Below are positions 1 through 5,301 of a stretch of 5,572 nt of DNA, piece after piece. The notes beneath the pieces were generated by a model that searched no databases, was not told the origin of the DNA, and saw only the letters and a program-made list of their open reading frames with translations. The stretch is from an uncultured bacterium. Lineage in GTDB: Bacteria > Patescibacteriota > Microgenomatia > UBA1406 > GWC2-37-13. The position numbers were made by a program, and so were the translations under genes. Positions within the stretch are counted from its first letter, which is position 1, and each line of letters opens with the position of its first letter. Where the stretch lies: contig CALESU010000145.1 in the NCBI GenBank assembly GCA_937914905.1, forward strand, positions 1 to 5,572, written 5' to 3'.

Positions 1-13
1 TTTTTTTTTTTTT

Positions 14-109
14 TTACTGATTGTTTTGATACTCTCCCAAACTTCTCGTGAGGGATGAAAGTAAAAAAACCACCAGAAACAGAAGGATAATTCTTCGGAT
101 GCGTTGCAT
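14..109 (-). CDS. Possible truncated DivIC/FtsB-like membrane peptide (31 codons)
   Basis: This short minus-strand frame begins with ATG 37 bp downstream of the yqeY-like gene on the same strand. It encodes a basic start (MQRIRRI), one hydrophobic segment at about residues 7-20 and a polar end (LGEYQNNQ). A short cytosolic head, one membrane helix and then a Gln/Asn-rich start of a coiled coil is the layout of septum-formation initiators (DivIC/FtsB), but no diagnostic motif is visible. The frame stops at a TAA formed exactly where a 15-base T run (A run on this strand) begins at the window edge. The real protein may therefore continue, with the homopolymer being a contig-end artefact, or this may be a spurious ORF. 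No ribosome binding site is seen. The assignment is a guess from topology. Confidence 0.3.
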   Translation of the reverse strand: MQRIRRIILLFLVVFLLSSLTRSLGEYQNNQ

Positions 110-146
110 TATATTACGATACCACAATCCAAACCCGCTCATTCCG

Positions 147-590
147 TTATGAGGAAGTCAGGTTTCGTACGCACGTTGCAATCTCTGCAGAATCTGCAAC
201 AGATTTAAGCTTCGAGATACAAATTCCAATAAGTGCACTGGGGTTTGATTGTGCAAGCTCGGCATTTGCGTCAAGTATCGCTTTGACTTGAGTCGTAAGC
301 GCATCGCCAGAAAGTTGAGCGGGTAAGTAGCTAGATAAAATAGCAAGTTGTGCTTGGGATTCTGTCGCCAAGTCCTCTCGTCCTCCTGAGCGAAACGAAG
401 CAATAGATTCTTGGAGTTTTTTCCCCTCTTTGCGAAGGATATGAATGGTTTCTTCGTCAGAAAGCTCAGTCCGGCTATCGATCTCTTTATTTTTGATCTG
501 TGCTAGAATATACCGTAACGTGTCAGAACGAGCACTGTCTCGAGCTTTCATCGCTGTTATTTGATCGGCTTGGAGTGTTTGTTTAATCAT
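147..590 (-). CDS. yqeY: YqeY/GatB-like domain protein
   Basis: The 147-aa product matches the YqeY family in length and order. It has an N-terminal helical region with the family pattern MKARDSARSDTLRYILAQIK (about residues 14-33), then KEID, LSDEE (about 43-47), a KEGKKLQESI helix, the GREDLA turn (about 70-75), AQLAILSSYLPAQLS (about 80-94), and a C-terminal small helical domain like the tail of the GatB subunit of the tRNA amidotransferase. YqeY proteins are cytosolic and are often proposed to act on tRNA or aminoacyl-tRNA; their role is not firmly known. The usual Gly/Met-rich 'GKVMG' stretch is replaced here by ALIGICISKLKSVAD. The start at 588-590 is chosen because it gives the family N-terminus and leaves an 18-bp divergent gap to the next gene. 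No SD is seen close to the start, and a TATACT box ends 8 bp upstream. Confidence 0.88.
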   Translation of the reverse strand: MIKQTLQADQITAMKARDSARSDTLRYILAQIKNKEIDSRTELSDEETIHILRKEGKKLQESIASFRSGGREDLATESQAQLAILSSYLPAQLSGDALTTQVKAILDANAELAQSNPSALIGICISKLKSVADSAEIATCVRNLTSS

Positions 591-597
591 ATATCGT

Positions 598-603
598 TAG
601 TAT
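598..603 (+). promoter_or_regulatory. Weak candidate -10 box for the divergent gene at 609
   Basis: TAGTAT lies 5 bp before the ATG at 609 and shares its bases with the opposing TATACT. Any promoter here must lie inside the 5' end of the yqeY-like gene because the spacer is only 18 bp. No good -35 box is seen. Confidence 0.25.
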
Positions 604-604
604 A
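599..604 (-). promoter_or_regulatory. Candidate -10 box for the yqeY-like gene
   Basis: On the minus strand the bases read TATACT and end 8 bp before the ATG. If used, transcription would start at or just before the start codon, giving a leaderless or nearly leaderless mRNA. The -35 region (TTCCAG at a 17-bp spacing) matches only weakly. The box overlaps the GTATAC palindrome in the middle of the 18-bp divergent spacer. Confidence 0.4.
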
Positions 605-608
605 CCTT

Positions 609-1013
609 ATGAAAAAAGCTTCTGGAACGGATCTGTTTGATAAAATCAAACACTTCCAAACAACCGTACTTTCCAAGCGCCCGGCGCCGCACGCGATGAT
701 GCATGACATTCGCATGATGAACTTTAAAATTCGTCCGCTCTCAGGAGAAATCGCAGATTTGGATTTTAAAAACCCTGAATTTATCGGTGCATTATGGAGT
801 TTGGGAAAGTTAGACGATTTTTTTCGCCAAGAGTTTTCAAAGCTTCCTGAGCAAGAGCAAGAGCTTTTCTTCAAGCTTGTGGACGAGCTTCGTTATGGGT
901 TTCAACAGCAGATAAACACCTCGAGTGTTTCAAGCTCTCAGCCGAGTTTGGATGATCTTCATAACCATTTCGAAGTAGAGATCATCAAAGAAATGCAAAT
1001 TCGAGTAAACTAA
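609..1013 (+). CDS. Uncharacterised 134-aa soluble protein
   Basis: I do not recognise this protein. The ATG at 609 (MKKASGTDLFDKIKHF) is preferred over an in-frame TTG at 561, because the TTG lies inside the divergent yqeY-like gene. The product is soluble, with no signal peptide or membrane segment. The N-terminal half has a Met/His-containing stretch (HAMMHDIRMMNFKIRPLSG, about residues 28-46), and the second half is an acidic, probably helical region (about 60-100, with PEQEQELFFKLVDELRYGF) followed by a Ser-rich linker and a last helix. It ends 3 bp before the exonuclease-like gene without a visible SD between them, so the two are probably co-transcribed and may be translated together. 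The link to nucleic-acid work is only by this neighbourhood. Confidence 0.75.
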   Translation: MKKASGTDLFDKIKHFQTTVLSKRPAPHAMMHDIRMMNFKIRPLSGEIADLDFKNPEFIGALWSLGKLDDFFRQEFSKLPEQEQELFFKLVDELRYGFQQQINTSSVSSSQPSLDDLHNHFEVEIIKEMQIRVN

Positions 1014-1016
1014 ATC

Positions 1017-1595
1017 ATGGCACGGTTCCCGATCGTAATAGACATTGAAACAAAGCATACCTTTCGAGAGTTTGATGAACCCAAAAAGCTCGGCGTGACA
1101 GTGGTTGCAGCATATGATTACGCCACCAAAACGGGGCGTGTTTTTACCGAAGATGAATTATCCCTCCTTTTCCCACTTCTTGAGGGAGCGTCTTACATCG
1201 TAGGATACAATATTCGAACTTTCGACCTTCCTGTCCTGCAGGCATACTACCCAGGAGACATCGAAAGACTTTCTCATTTTGATATTTTGGACGCCATTCG
1301 TGAAAAGATAGGTCGTCGCATAGGGTTAAATGACGTTGCATTTGCGACACTGAATGAAAAAAAGACAGGCCACGGACTCATGGCGATAGATTATTACAAA
1401 GAAGGAAAATGGGAAGAGCTCAAAAAATACTGCATGGATGACGTGATGGTCACAAAACGCCTGTTTGAGTATGGGATTGAAAAAAAAGAAATCTTCTACA
1501 TGAATGAAATGGGAAAAGTACGAATTCCCGTGGAATGGCAGATGTACATGGAAGATTCCGGAAATGCAGAGACAGCGCTCACCCTCCCTTTTTGA
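1017..1595 (+). CDS. RNase H-like (DEDDy) 3'-5' exonuclease domain protein
   Basis: The 192-aa protein has the three motifs of DEDDy exonucleases in order. Exo I is IDIET (D9, E11), Exo II is VGYNIRTFD (N65, D70), and Exo III is KYCMDDV (Y138, D142). The segments HFDILD (about 88-93) and GHGLMAIDYYKEGKWEEL (about 118-135) are typical of the YprB/RNase_H_2-type exonuclease domain also found attached to some superfamily 2 helicases. The family cuts nucleic acid from the 3' end with two metal ions; the substrate here cannot be told. All catalytic residues are present, so it is probably active. It stands alone as a single domain without a helicase, and has a short C-terminal extension (about 165-192). 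It follows the 134-aa gene by 3 bp and has no SD of its own. Confidence 0.85.
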   Translation: MARFPIVIDIETKHTFREFDEPKKLGVTVVAAYDYATKTGRVFTEDELSLLFPLLEGASYIVGYNIRTFDLPVLQAYYPGDIERLSHFDILDAIREKIGRRIGLNDVAFATLNEKKTGHGLMAIDYYKEGKWEELKKYCMDDVMVTKRLFEYGIEKKEIFYMNEMGKVRIPVEWQMYMEDSGNAETALTLPF

Positions 1596-1706
1596 GGTGT
1601 AGGAACATCAATTATTTTCCATCCTTTTCCACCCTTCTCGCAGTACGCTTCTCAGTTATTTTAAGGCTCTGGAACAATATATGATACGATCGCACATATT
1701 CTCCTC

Positions 1707-1735
1707 TTGACAGGCTTCTCGCGGTCTGTTTAACT
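1707..1735 (+). promoter_or_regulatory. Candidate promoter of the surface-protein locus
   Basis: A perfect TTGACA (1707-1712) is followed after 17 bp by TTAACT (1730-1735), a weak -10 with three of six matches. A better -10-like TATATT lies at 1741-1746 but is too far from this -35. The rest of the 181-bp gap (1596-1776) is AT-rich and holds no other gene or convincing terminator that I can see. The ATG at 1777 has no SD in front of it. Confidence 0.4.
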
Positions 1736-1776
1736 AGATCTATATTGTAAATTCGATACCTATTGGTTTTATCATT

Positions 1777-2304
1777 ATGCATATTTCAATCAAAGTTCAA
1801 CGAGGCTTAAAGCAAGGATTGGCAATGACAACGGCACTTTTATTTGCATCTTTTACCGTCCTGTTCCCTGTATATGCGGCTGAAACAGCAGACGTAACCG
1901 CTACTGTCACTGTACAAAATATTTCTGTTTCTGTTGCAGATGGCACCGTGGCTTATGGTACATTGGCTCTTAACACAACAGCAGACACAAACCCCGGAGA
2001 TTTACAAACCGCAACCAACGATGGTAATGTGACGGTCGAGTTTAATATTCAAGGTCAAGACAGCGCAAACTGGACAATCGCCGGTTCCGCTGGGGCAAAT
2101 CAATATGTCCACCAATTTTGTACGGCAACTTGCGGATCTCCTCCCACCAATTACACCGCACTTACCACTTCCTATAGCACTTTGGCGGCATCAGTGGCAG
2201 CGGCAGGGACTCAAACATTTGACCTTGCCATCACTACCCCCACGTCGACCGCAAGCTATGTTCAGCAAAATGTTGACGTGACGGTTCAAGCAGCATTGCC
2301 ATAA
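1777..2304 (+). CDS. Secreted beta-rich surface protein (unknown family)
   Basis: The 175-aa product begins with a classical signal peptide: a basic n-region (K6, R9, K12), a hydrophobic core at about 15-30, and a likely cut after VYA at about residue 34. The mature part is rich in Thr, Val, Ala and Asn with alternating patterns (VTATVTVQNISVSVADG, residues 40-56), as in beta-sandwich surface proteins. One NWTI motif (about 98-101) and two Cys (C115, C119) that could form a small disulphide are seen. The last strand (NVDVTVQAALP) ends the protein, without an anchor or sorting signal. The composition recalls WxL-type surface proteins, but a true WxL motif pair is absent. It could be a cell-surface or fibre component. 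The next gene encodes an anchored Ig-like protein that could hold it. Confidence 0.75.
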   Translation: MHISIKVQRGLKQGLAMTTALLFASFTVLFPVYAAETADVTATVTVQNISVSVADGTVAYGTLALNTTADTNPGDLQTATNDGNVTVEFNIQGQDSANWTIAGSAGANQYVHQFCTATCGSPPTNYTALTTSYSTLAASVAAAGTQTFDLAITTPTSTASYVQQNVDVTVQAALP

Positions 2305-2352
2305 CTAGTCATAGTCTCGTAACTCGTAATAGCAAATAATCCGTATTTTAGA

Positions 2353-2358
2353 TATAAT
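2353..2358 (+). promoter_or_regulatory. Perfect TATAAT -10 box placed for leaderless transcription
   Basis: TATAAT ends 7 bp before the ATG at 2366, the usual distance from -10 to the transcription start. The mRNA would then begin at the start codon. No SD is present. The -35 position (about 2330-2335, TAGCAA) does not match consensus. Confidence 0.5.
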
Positions 2359-2365
2359 CATTGAC

Positions 2366-2980
2366 ATGAAGCATGTTTCTTGGATTTTCCTTTTTTCTCT
2401 ATTCGTCATTCTCTTCCCTCAGATTTCCCAAGCAAAAATTGGCGTAGGAGTGGGTACCGGAAAGATTGTGGTTGATCAAGAGCTAAAGCCAGGAACGATT
2501 TATACCCTTCCTTCAATTACTGTTTTTAACACGGGAGACGTGGAAGCAGAATATGGAATCCGCATTGCCTACCACAACAATCAGCCCGAACTTCTTCCTG
2601 AACGCGATTGGTTTATTTTTTCTCCGAAATCATTTCGTTTAAAAGGAGGAGAATCTCAAGATGTTTCAATCAAGTTAAATCTTCCCATTAGAACTGAACC
2701 CGGTAAATATTTTGCATATGTAGAAGGATTTCCAAACTCAAAAAGCGCTGACGGAACAACGCGTGTGGGGATCGCAGCTGCGGCAAAACTCTATTTTACT
2801 GTCGTTCCTGGAAGTGCATTTGAGGGGGTATATTTCAAAGCACTTTCTCTTTGGAGAGAGTTTGCTCCCTGGCCTCAGAGAATAGCAGGAGTTATTGCAT
2901 TTCTTCTTGTTGTGTTTATCGCAAAACGATACCTCAATATTGAAATCAATCTGCGTAAACCTCATACAGAAAAAAAATGA
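2366..2980 (+). CDS. Membrane-anchored Ig-like surface protein, WxLIP/DUF916-like in layout
   Basis: The 204-aa product has a signal peptide (about 1-23, likely cut after SQA), an extracytoplasmic beta-sandwich (about 25-150), one C-terminal membrane helix (about 172-186, AGVIAFLLVVFIA) and a basic cytosolic tail. The domain carries patterns common to chaperone-like and WxL-interacting Ig folds: TLPSITVFNTGDVEAEY, then FIFSPKSFRLKGGESQDVSI, then LPIRTEPGKYFAYVEG, the latter read as a 'sP..f.L.pGes..V.i' edge followed by a 'pG.Y.a.v' strand. WxL-interacting proteins in Firmicutes have the same order and bind a secreted partner; the secreted protein encoded just upstream would be the natural candidate. 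That pairing is inference. Fifty-one bases separate this gene from the next start, and no terminator is seen between them. Confidence 0.72.
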   Translation: MKHVSWIFLFSLFVILFPQISQAKIGVGVGTGKIVVDQELKPGTIYTLPSITVFNTGDVEAEYGIRIAYHNNQPELLPERDWFIFSPKSFRLKGGESQDVSIKLNLPIRTEPGKYFAYVEGFPNSKSADGTTRVGIAAAAKLYFTVVPGSAFEGVYFKALSLWREFAPWPQRIAGVIAFLLVVFIAKRYLNIEINLRKPHTEKK

Positions 2981-3031
2981 TTCGGTTACTTGTATTCGGT
3001 TCTGTATCTCATTACCTATTTTTCCCATGAA

Positions 3032-3751
3032 ATGAATCGCGTGCCATCATACAGAATCGTGACCTTAGTCGCGGCTATTATGGGTTTTGTTGTGATGTCC
3101 GGAGCGGTTATTTATGCCCAACTAACCAGTTCCACCACCATAAACGCGAGTGTCCAAATAAGCATTTGTGGGAATGATGTGAAAGAGGGGGGAGAAGACT
3201 GTGATAATGTGGATTATGGAGGACAAGATTGTAGTACCGTAGGGTATACGATAGGATATCTTGCGTGTTATCCGGATTGTTCTTATGACACTACTCTCTG
3301 TATTTTTATCCCAACACCCACGCCCACTCCGACTCCCACACCTACACCAACGCCCACCTCAGCCCCCACTCCGACCCCTACCATATCTCCCACCCCAACT
3401 CCTGGCCCAACCAATACCCCAACATCTGACTCTTCTTCATCGTCTACCTCTCCGCAAAGCACTCCCACTCCGATCCCTTCACCGTTCCCCGTACTTCGCA
3501 CCATTCTTGAATTTCCTCGGGAGTTTTTGGACGAAGTAGTTACTCTTGTATTACCCTCTACAGTGGTTCGCTACGACACAAATGGAGATGCACAATTATC
3601 ATTCGGGGAACTATTAGACGGAGTCAAAAATTGGACATATGAATGGAGAGAGGTGAGAAAAGGGGGAGGGGCAGTGAGTAGGTGTGATGTGAATACTGAC
3701 GAAATTTGTAATTTAAGAGATTTTTCGATACTATTGTTCTACAGTTCCTAG
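3032..3751 (+). CDS. Secreted/anchored protein with Cys-rich module, Pro-Thr linker and C-terminal dockerin-like domain
   Basis: I choose the ATG at 3032 (239 aa) over an upstream TTG at 2990, because it gives a compact signal or anchor segment (about 9-30, ending VIYAQ). Next is a six-Cys module (C46, C57, C67, C79, C83, C90) with the pattern CGN..EGGE.CD....GGQ.C...GY..G.L.C...C..D...C, known as a repeat in secreted bacterial proteins. Residues 94-131 are a Pro-Thr linker with eight uninterrupted PT units, then a Ser-rich stretch. The C-terminus has two calcium-loop-like motifs, D182-N184-D186..LS..E193 and D219-N221-D223..C226.L..D230, ending in FSILLFY. This is the duplicated-loop layout of a dockerin. 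C218 and C226 may bond. Dockerins bind cohesins, and the gene 3 bp downstream encodes a cohesin-like domain. Confidence 0.78.
   Translation: MNRVPSYRIVTLVAAIMGFVVMSGAVIYAQLTSSTTINASVQISICGNDVKEGGEDCDNVDYGGQDCSTVGYTIGYLACYPDCSYDTTLCIFIPTPTPTPTPTPTPTPTSAPTPTPTISPTPTPGPTNTPTSDSSSSSTSPQSTPTPIPSPFPVLRTILEFPREFLDEVVTLVLPSTVVRYDTNGDAQLSFGELLDGVKNWTYEWREVRKGGGAVSRCDVNTDEICNLRDFSILLFYSS
3311..3382 (+). repeat. Degenerate hexanucleotide repeat coding Pro-Thr linker
   Basis: The codon pair CCN-ACN is repeated eight times (3311-3358), then, after a Ser-Ala break, three times more (3365-3382). Third positions vary freely while the protein stays PT, so the repeat is kept for the protein and not as a pure DNA satellite. 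Such linkers are flexible spacers between domains. Confidence 0.85.
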
Positions 3752-3754
3752 TTT

Positions 3755-4738
3755 ATGCGTGTCACGAGTTATTACAAGCTAATCATTCAGGCTCTTTTAT
3801 TTGGTCTTCTTGCATGGCTTTTGGTGCATTTTTTTAGTCTGTTTGGATGGTTTTTAGTCCTTGCATACCCTCTCTGGTGGTTGATATTTCCGGAGCGGAA
3901 AATATGTTTTTTGTGTCGCCTTCAGGGGGCAGGTAAAAATTGCAGGCATTGTACTCGGGATTTAAAAACGGGTCACGCAATGGGATTGGGCACGATGTTG
4001 CTCAATATGGTTTTTATTCTCATCTTTACTGGAGTCTCCGCGCTTACTGTCTACGGGGAATATAAATTGATTAATTCATATTTTTACGTTGCGCCACAAA
4101 CCGCTGAATTTAATAGTTCATCTCAAAAAACAGTCTATCAAGGGAAGTTGTTTCCCCTCGAACTTGTCGTTGATGGGATCCAAAGACCCATAAACGCGGT
4201 CCAGTTGGACTTATCGTTTGACCCTCTGAAACTCGAGGTAGTTGATTTTATTTCAAAAGATTCATTCATCAATATTTTTGTTGAAAAACAAATTGACAAT
4301 ACGGTGGGATTTGTTCGAGTAACCGGAGGAATTCCAAGCCCAGGATATGACAAAGAAGTGGGGTTGTTTGGAAATCTCATGATTCGACCCAAAGAGCCGG
4401 GAGTCACGGTGATTAAAATTCTTCCGTCTTCTGCAGTACTTTTGAATGATGGAAAAGGAACTAACATTATGAAAAGCACGGGGGAATATCGATACCTCGT
4501 ACTTCCCGCGGAAGACACGATGGAGACGGAAGATCAAACAAAAGAAACCACTTTTATTCTGGGAGCCCAAACGCAAGCACGAGAAGATCAGTTCATTTTT
4601 TATGAGGATGATGGTACAATGGAACCTGCTAACGAATCACCACAAGAGGAGTTGTCCCAGCAAACTAATCATTGGCTTGTAGAGATATTGCATTCAATAG
4701 ATAGTACAATTATCCGATTCATTACGCTTTCGTTTTGA
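3755..4738 (+). CDS. Multi-pass membrane protein displaying a cohesin-like domain
   Basis: The 327-aa product starts with two hydrophobic helices (about 8-45). A short loop with two Cys pairs follows (C51-x2-C54 and C63-x2-C66), which resembles a zinc ribbon, then a third helix (about 77-100). Residues 112-250 look like a cohesin beta-sandwich: FPLELVVDG, then INAVQLDLSFDPLKLEVVDF (about 146-165), an FVRVTGG strand, GLFGNLMIRPKEPGVTVIKI (about 203-222), and SSAVLLNDGKGTNI. An acidic linker (about 253-305) and a last amphipathic segment (306-327) complete it. Cohesins bind dockerins, and the preceding gene, 3 bp upstream, ends in a dockerin-like domain. With three helices the cohesin would face outward if the N-terminus is inside; the Cys loop would then be in the cytosol. 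No SD is seen; coupled translation is likely. Confidence 0.78.
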   Translation: MRVTSYYKLIIQALLFGLLAWLLVHFFSLFGWFLVLAYPLWWLIFPERKICFLCRLQGAGKNCRHCTRDLKTGHAMGLGTMLLNMVFILIFTGVSALTVYGEYKLINSYFYVAPQTAEFNSSSQKTVYQGKLFPLELVVDGIQRPINAVQLDLSFDPLKLEVVDFISKDSFINIFVEKQIDNTVGFVRVTGGIPSPGYDKEVGLFGNLMIRPKEPGVTVIKILPSSAVLLNDGKGTNIMKSTGEYRYLVLPAEDTMETEDQTKETTFILGAQTQAREDQFIFYEDDGTMEPANESPQEELSQQTNHWLVEILHSIDSTIIRFITLSF

Positions 4739-4760
4739 ATCTCGGATAAAAAAGCACTTT

Positions 4761-4766
4761 TATAAT
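4761..4766 (+). promoter_or_regulatory. Perfect TATAAT, candidate -10 of the tRNA-intron transcript
   Basis: TATAAT lies 66 bp before the first base of the mature tRNA and just after the cohesin gene. A start near 4773 would include the partial tRNA-like copy at 4777-4789 in the leader. No good -35 is found at 17 bp. The box sits in the 3' part of an AT-rich inverted repeat (4733-4772), so folding or cruciform formation could matter. Confidence 0.4.
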
Positions 4767-4776
4767 TCGAAACAAA

Positions 4777-4789
4777 ATATCCCCGATAG
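4777..4789 (+). repeat. 13-bp direct repeat of the tRNA 5' end, upstream copy
   Basis: ATATCCCCGATAG occurs here and again at 4830-4842, where it forms the start of tRNA-Asn. The upstream copy is followed by a TCCGC/GCGGA hairpin (4790-4805) in place of the D arm, and then by AGGAAGGTG, close to the AGGAAGCTG of the tRNA anticodon stem. It looks like a decayed or partial duplicate of the tRNA 5' half. Confidence 0.7.
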
Positions 4790-4805
4790 TCCGCCAGTCA
4801 GCGGA
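4790..4805. repeat. Small GC-rich palindrome
   Basis: TCCGC and GCGGA flank a 6-base loop. No T run follows, so it is not a typical terminator. Similar short GC palindromes are common between genes in Patescibacteria genomes, to my knowledge. Confidence 0.5.
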
Positions 4806-4885
4806 AAGGAAGGTGATATTATTTTAAACATATCCCCGATAGCTCAACGGTAGAGCAGGAAGCTGTAGAAAAAAGTTATGTTTTT

Positions 4886-5233
4886 ATGTACCATAAAAAT
4901 ATGGATACAAAAAGAACATACGCCGATCGTCGAGAGTATCTTATCCGAGCTGTTGCAAGAAGGAGAAAGAAAATACGAATTCAAGCAATAGAATATCTCG
5001 GAAGCAAATGTATATTTTGCGGATACCATCGATGCAACTCAGCTCTCGATTTTCATCATTTGGATGAATCTCATAAAAAGTTTGGTCATTCTCAGGATGG
5101 ATTAACGAGATCTTGGGAGAAGACTAAACGAGAGCTTGAGAAATGTATTTTAGTTTGTGCCAATTGCCACAGAGAAATACATGCCGGTTTGTTGCAGCCT
5201 TCAGCAGAAATGTTGAATGGAAACAGTGGGTGA
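4886..5233 (+). CDS. Intron-encoded HNH homing endonuclease
   Basis: The 115-aa protein (110 aa if M6 at 4901 is used) has a basic N-terminal helix (RREYLIRAVARRRKKIRIQAI), a zinc CxxC (C42, C45), the HNH first strand ALDFHHLDE (H57/H58), and the second half ELEKCILVCANCHREIHAG with C91-x2-C94, N93, H95 and H99. All metal and catalytic positions of the CxxC-type HNH family are present, so it is probably active. It would nick or cut an intron-less tRNA-Asn gene so that the intron is copied into it, the usual homing route. The frame lies in the P1 loop. Its last dozen codons are made of the internal guide, P2 and the 5' strand of P3, and the TGA falls 2 bases before P4. No SD is visible in front of either ATG. 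Confidence 0.88.
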   Translation: MYHKNMDTKRTYADRREYLIRAVARRRKKIRIQAIEYLGSKCIFCGYHRCNSALDFHHLDESHKKFGHSQDGLTRSWEKTKRELEKCILVCANCHREIHAGLLQPSAEMLNGNSG

Positions 5234-5284
5234 ATTCAGGGAAACCTAATGAGTCAATTGACTTTATGGTAATCCTGAGCCAAT

Positions 5285-5301
5285 CCCCGCCTTAAGCGGG
5301 G
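5285..5301 (+). repeat. GC palindrome forming the intron P6a hairpin
   Basis: CCCCGC and GCGGGG flank CTTAA. In the intron this closes the P6 extension. Its style is like the GC palindromes found between genes in Patescibacteria, so it may have come from such an element. No T run follows, so it is not a terminator. Confidence 0.6.

Noticed and set aside
561..608. TTG start that would extend the 134-aa protein by 16 residues
   Set aside because: It lies inside the divergent yqeY-like gene, and the ATG at 609 gives a natural N-terminus.
2738..3028. Minus-strand frame overlapping the Ig-like protein gene
   Set aside because: It has no recognisable domain, has irregular Cys/Lys-rich composition, and lies opposite a well-supported gene.
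2990..3031. TTG start that would extend the dockerin protein by 14 residues
   Set aside because: The ATG at 3032 starts directly before the basic and hydrophobic signal segment. The extension adds only an unrelated hydrophobic stretch.
3311..3382. Repeat region considered as a CRISPR or DNA satellite
   Set aside because: The unit is six bases, it has no spacers, and it is kept in frame as Pro-Thr within a gene.
3283..3539. Frames rich in Gly-Val or Pro-Leu opposite or beside the Pro-Thr linker
   Set aside because: They are by-products of the CCN-ACN repeat read in other frames and have no domain or start signal.
4138..4576. Two minus-strand frames opposite the cohesin domain
   Set aside because: They lie fully inside a gene with clear domain features and show no start signal or family pattern of their own.
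4790..4805. GC hairpin considered as a Rho-independent terminator
   Set aside because: No T run follows on the plus strand, and on the minus strand there is no gene to end here.
4886..5233. HNH gene considered as a stand-alone restriction or phage nuclease
   Set aside because: It is wholly enclosed by the group I intron between two exact tRNA halves, which fits an intron homing endonuclease better.
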